Shown here one piece after another: positions 7,710 through 12,024 of a stretch of DNA of 12,024 nt. This DNA comes from Asterionellopsis glacialis (lineage: Eukaryota > Bacillariophyta > Plagiogrammaphyceae > Rhaphoneidales > Asterionellopsidaceae): assembly GCA_014885115.2 (NCBI GenBank), contig WKLE02000593.1:4037-16060 (forward strand), read 5' to 3'. The notes beneath the pieces are model-generated. The model was not told the DNA's origin. It worked only from the letters and a program-made list of their open reading frames with translations, and did not search any database. Every line of letters begins with the position of its first letter. Position 1 is the first letter of the stretch. The position numbers and the translations under genes were made by a program.

Positions 7710-8770
7710 ATGTCAACAGTGGTATCCTCCTTATCCTTTTACATTGTAATCTAGAATATTATTTGAAGCTTCCATGACTTGTTCTGCAAGCCTTTCCAAA
7801 AAAAGGTCACTACTTTTTATGTATGCAAAAGGATCTGTTCCAAGAGATTTGATATGATTTTTTTGCAAAACACAGCATGGTGTTGCTCCTCAATAAGTTC
7901 TTGTACATATCAAGCACCAATGGCTGGCTGCACACAGCAGGAGGAGAGAGTGCAAAAAGAAATTTTTAGATTCTTTTTTCAGATTGCATGTAAAAAATAT
8001 TACACCAGCAGCAAAAGGGCTTTATGCCAAGGGAAGTAAATGTGTTTTACACTAGAGTTATTTTACTTCACCATATACTTTGAGTACTTCAGTTTTACTA
8101 CTAGTAGGAGCAAGCTTTGCAATAAGTACTAGCTACCAAGAATACTGTAACAAAGGTGGTAGTTCTGCTTCCTGATGGCTCCTACTACAACATTTTGTTC
8201 CTCTGTTTCACTAGTACCTTCAGACTATCAATATGTACAATGGCTATTATAACATCATATCACCAGGATTACTTCTACTTCTATCTAATCATTGTCCTTA
8301 CCTGCTGGTATGGTAGACTAAAGACTCCAGTCAAAAACAAGTCCTAGAAATGACATGGTGCAGTCTCCTTTACTACTAAAAGACCAGGAAAATTCTGCAT
8401 TAGCATCACAGTCATACCAAGCTTAACATCAGCATATCATAGCAGTCTTGGATAAACAAGTACTAGTTCTAGTCCTATTATGTTCTGCATGAATAATTGT
8501 AGTACTTGGTAATAGTATATCAGCAGTTGAGTGGTACAAGATTTTCATTGTTGTTCTTCAAAAATCAAATCTTGAGGAGAAAACTCACTCACATTGTGAC
8601 AACCAAAACAAAATAAATTCCATTCACTATTGATAATGAACAGTTCCTGGAAAACTATGTGAAAATAGAGCACATCAGAGAATTAGTTACATTTGCAGGA
8701 TGATCATCTGTTCTTTTACAAAAACAAAAAAAGCCAATTGGTAGTATTTCAAAAAAGCTTACAATCAAAA
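7710..8770. other. AT-rich non-coding stretch, no gene seen
   Basis: No open frame on either strand has an ATG start, plausible length and protein-like composition. GTAC (often as AGTACT or AGTACC) stays moderately frequent to about 8540, and a CTACTAGTAG palindrome sits at 8098-8107. No tRNA, transposase or terminal repeat was recognised. The stretch leads into the tandem array. Confidence 0.6.
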
Positions 8771-11700
8771 AGTCTGTTAGGACTGGGAAACAAAAAGGTT
8801 AGAATCATGTGTTTGTTTTTGAAAGGAAAGTATTATATATAGTGGGTCAAATAATGCTCTTCTTCATGGTAACTGTTGGTGGCAGGAACTTGTTGGGATA
8901 GAGAAAAAAGGAGAGGAAAAATTATTTGTCAATACTTCTTTGGAAAGGAAACTGTTGATTTTAGTGGATTACAAATACTTTTCTTCATCTAAATGTTTCT
9001 GGAAGGCATGTTTTTAGTTATTCAGAAATAAAAGGATGTCTATTTTGTCTATTGTTTTTGAAAGGAAATCATTGTATGTTGTGGGTCAAACAATGCTCTT
9101 CATGGTAACTATTTGTTGCACAAAACTTTTGGAATATGTAAAGAAAAAGTAAAAAATACTTGTCAACACTTTTTTTGAAAAAGTATCTGTTGAATTTTGT
9201 TGCTGGATTGAATACTGTTCTTCATCTTACTGGAAAAGGGAAAGAAAAGAGGGTAAAATTATTTGTTTGCTTTGTTTTTTGAACAGAAAGTATTGGTGGT
9301 GTATGGTGTGGGTCAGATAGTGCTCTTCATGATAAAAGGTTGTTACAGGAACCTTTTGCAATAGTTAAAGATTAAGGGAAAATGGCTTCCCAACACCACT
9401 TCTTTGGAAAGGAAATAGTTGATTTCATTGGATTAAATATGGTTCTGCATCTAAATGTTTCTTGTGTGAGCAGTTTCTTATAGCAAAAAACAAAAGGTGA
9501 AAATATTTGTTTGCTTTTTTTTTTTAAAGGAAAGTATTGAATGTGGTGGGTACTCAAAAAATTCCCTTCTTCATGGTGACTATAAGTGGCAGGAACCTGT
9601 TGAAATAGGTAAAGAAAAATTTAATAATGGTTGGTGTCAACACCTCTTTGGAATGGTAACTGTTGATTTTGGTGGATTGAAAATACTGTTCTTCATCTAA
9701 ATGTTTCCTGAAACAACATTTTGGTTTAGTTGCAAATAAATGGATAATTATTTGTATGCATGGTTTTGGGAAGGATAGTATTATACATGGTGGGCCAACA
9801 ATGCTCTTGAGTGTTGATGACAGCTTGTCTTTTGGAATAGGAAAAGAAAAAGGAAAAAATAGTTGTCAACATTTCTTTAGAATATTAACTGCTACAATTT
9901 TCTCTTACTGGAACAGCAAAGCCAAGAGATGAATTATTAGATTGCTTTGTTTTGGAAAGGAAAGTATTGTATGTGGTGAGTCCAACAATGCTCTTCATGA
10001 TGACAATTTGTTGCAGGAATCTTTCAGAATAGGTAAAGAGAGAGAAAAAATATTTGTCAACCCTTCTTTCAAATAGTTACTACTTAAAACAGTGTATTAA
10101 ATACTGTTCTTCATCTTACTGGGAACAGGGAAAGAAAAAGGAAAAATTATTTGTTTGCTTTGTTTTTGACAGTAATTTATATTCAGTGGGGAGTCCATAA
10201 ATTCTCTTCATATTGTCTAGTTGTTGCAGGAAACATTTGGAATAGGTGGTAAACAAGAAAAAATAGTTGTCATGTATTCTTTAGAATAGTAGTAGCTGCT
10301 GAATACAGCAGTGCATTAAATATTCTTTATCTTACTGGAAAAGGGAAAGAAAAAGGTAAAAATATTTGTTTGATTTGATACATTCAAAGAAAAGTATTGC
10401 ATTTGGTAAGTGCAATAATGCTCTTCATGAAGACAATTTGTTACATGATACTTTTGTAATTGGTAAAAAAAATTAAAAAAATATTTGTCAACTCATCTTG
10501 GAAATGGTAACTGCTAAATTGAGTGTATTAAATACTGTTCTTCTTCTTGCTGAAACAGGGAAAGAAAAAGGAAAATTTAGTGGTTTGCTTTCTTTTTGGA
10601 AGGAAAGTATTATATATAGTGGGTCCAACAATGCTCTTCATGGTGATGGTTTGTTGCAGAAACATTTGGAATAGATTTTTTTTAAAAGTAAAAATAGGGT
10701 TTTCAACCCTTCTTTGGAATGGTAGCAGTAACTGCTAACTTCAGTGTATCAAATATTGTTCTGCCTCTTACTGGAACAGGGGGAAAAAATATTATTTGAC
10801 TTTTATATTAAAAGGAAGGTATTTTATGTGAGTCCAATAATGTTGCAGAATACTTTGGGATCGATAAAGAGAAAGTAAAAAATAGTTTTTGACATTTCTT
10901 TGGAACAGTAATTGCTAAAATCAATTATCAAATACTGTTTGTTCTCTTACTGGAACAGCAAAACCAAGAGGTGAATTATTTGATTGCTTTGTTTTGGAAA
11001 GGAAAGTATTGTATTTTGTGGGTCAAATAATGCTCTTGTTGATGACTATTTGTTCCATGAATCTTTAGATTAGGTGTATCCAAAAAGTACAAAATAGTCA
11101 TTGACTCTTCTTTCAAATGGTAACAAGTGAATTCATTGTATTCAATACTGTTCTTCAGATCTTACTTGGACAGGGGGAAAATGCAAAATTATTGCTTGGT
11201 TTTGTTTTGGAAAGGAAAGTATTGTATGTTGTCAGTAATACAATTGTCTTCATGATGACAGTTTGTTACAAGATAATTTTTGAATAGGTAAAGAATAAGC
11301 CAAAAATAGCTGTCAACACTTAATTAGAATGACAACTGCTAAATTGAGTTTATTAAATTCTGTTCTGCCTCTTATTGGAACAGGGAAAGAAAAAGCTTTG
11401 ATATTAAAAGGAAAGTATTGTATGTGGTGAATCCAACAATGCTCTAAAAGAAAGTGAAAAATAGTTTTGAACATTTCTTTGGAATGGTAACTGATGAGTT
11501 CAGAATATACAAAAGACTATTATTCCTCTTACTGCAACAGAGAAAGATAAATGTAAAATTATTTGCTTACTTTGTTTTTGGAAAAGAAACTATTGTATGT
11601 GGTGAGTTCAACAATGTTCTTGTTGATGAGAGTTTGTTGCAGGAACCTTTCAGAATAGGTAAAGAGAAAAAAATAGTAGTCAACCCTTTGAAATAGTTGT

Positions 11701-12024
11701 AAGTGCTAAATTCAGTGTATTAAATACTGTTCTACATCCTACTGGAACAGTGAAAGCAAAAGTTACAATTATTTGTTTGTTTTGTTTCAGGAATAATTTG
11801 GGATAGGTAAAGAGAACACAAAAAATAGTTGCAATTCCTTTTTTGAATGGTAACTGCTAGTTTCAGCTTATTGAATGCTTTTTTCCCTCAAACTGGAACA
11901 GGGAAAGAAAAATTTAAAATTATTTGTTTGCTTTGTTTTTGAAAGGAAAGTATTGTATGTGCATGCTGGTGGGTCAAGCCATGCTCTTCATGATTACCAT
12001 TTGGTTCAGGATTCTTTTTTTGGA
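8771..12024. repeat. diverged satellite-like tandem array, dimeric unit of about 213 bp, continues past the right edge
   Basis: A conserved anchor related to GAAAGGAAAGTATTGTATG recurs at about 8821, 9060, 9281, 9525, 9769, 9955, 10168, 10385, 10598, 10810, 10997, 11210, 11406, 11581 and 11941, always in the same orientation. Spacings are 175-245 bp, most often 212-217. Other unit landmarks keep the same order: CAACAATGCTCTTCATG, GTTGCAGGAA, GGAATAGGTAAAGA, TTGTCAACACTTCTTTGGAA, GGTAACTGCT, AATACTGTTCTTCATCTTAC, GGAACAGGGAAAGAAAAAGG. Copies are far from identical, so the array is old or weakly homogenised. It is AT-rich with more G than C on the plus strand, and has no long ORF. The left boundary is gradual, near 8771. 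Centromeric, subtelomeric or plain heterochromatic roles are all possible; none can be chosen from sequence alone. Confidence 0.92.
11740..11940. repeat. array unit with an internal deletion
   Basis: After TTTGTTTGTTTTGTTT (about 11773-11788) the sequence passes straight to CAGGAATAATTTGGGATAGG, losing the anchor, the GGGTCCAACAATGCTC block and the TCTTCATG block, roughly 85 bp compared with neighbouring units. The second half of the unit is intact. Confidence 0.75.

Noticed and set aside
7340..7711. Minus-strand frame of about 123 residues upstream of the acetyltransferase, considered as a 5' exon
   Set aside because: Composition is Cys/Tyr/Val/Thr-rich and driven by GTAC and GTT repeats, it lies in a different frame from the acetyltransferase, and no convincing donor joins it.
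7779..8347. Two short plus-strand frames in the AT-rich region before the array
   Set aside because: They are short, lack good start contexts, and show no conserved motif; they fit chance expectation.
9497..11696. Short ORFs inside the tandem array, sharing KE/GKE-type peptides
   Set aside because: Their similarity comes from the repeat itself. Frames are broken by indels from copy to copy and no copy keeps a long frame.
8771..12024. Array considered as a CRISPR array or a transposon
   Set aside because: Units are long and diverged with no unique spacers between short identical repeats, and no terminal repeats, target-site duplication or transposase/reverse-transcriptase frame is present.

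Overview
The window looks like nuclear DNA of a diatom, probably pennate. The clues are mostly intronless genes with long homopolymeric Gln, Asp, Asn and Gly tracts, a GT-AG intron with a GTACG-type donor, an ASAFAP-like bipartite plastid-targeting presequence, and a divergent AP2-like domain of a kind I recall from diatoms. There are no prokaryotic operon signals. Species cannot be fixed from the sequence.

Layout. (1) 1-2235, minus strand: the N-terminal 389 residues of a two-exon gene that runs off the left edge. A 25-codon first exon (2161-2235) is separated by a 1,066-nt intron from a long second exon (1-1094). The product is a putative AP2-like regulator with serial R-R-x-S sites and Gly/Gln-rich tails. 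(2) 2236-3607: a 1.37-kb divergent intergenic region with a dense cluster of GTAC tetranucleotides and a three-copy GGTCGATTCTAC-like motif. (3) 3608-5125, plus strand: a 505-residue, single-exon, probably plastid-targeted protein of unknown function with an internal tandem duplication. (4) 5126-5321: a short convergent intergenic region. (5) 5322-7151, minus strand: a 609-residue GNAT acetyltransferase, resembling the Eis-type tandem-GNAT layout, carrying low-complexity insertions. Its leader has two short upstream ORFs. (6) 7368-8770: non-coding DNA with another GTAC cluster. (7) 8771 to the right edge: an AT-rich, diverged tandem-repeat (satellite-like) array of about 15-16 units of roughly 175-245 bp. 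Each unit is itself a dimer of two related monomers of about 100 bp.

The three genes show no obvious shared pathway. The first two are divergently arranged and could share a promoter region; the second and third are convergent. The least expected parts are the dimeric satellite array with its mosaic variant pattern, the GTAC clusters confined to non-coding DNA next to the genes, and the long motif-rich intron inside the AP2-like domain.
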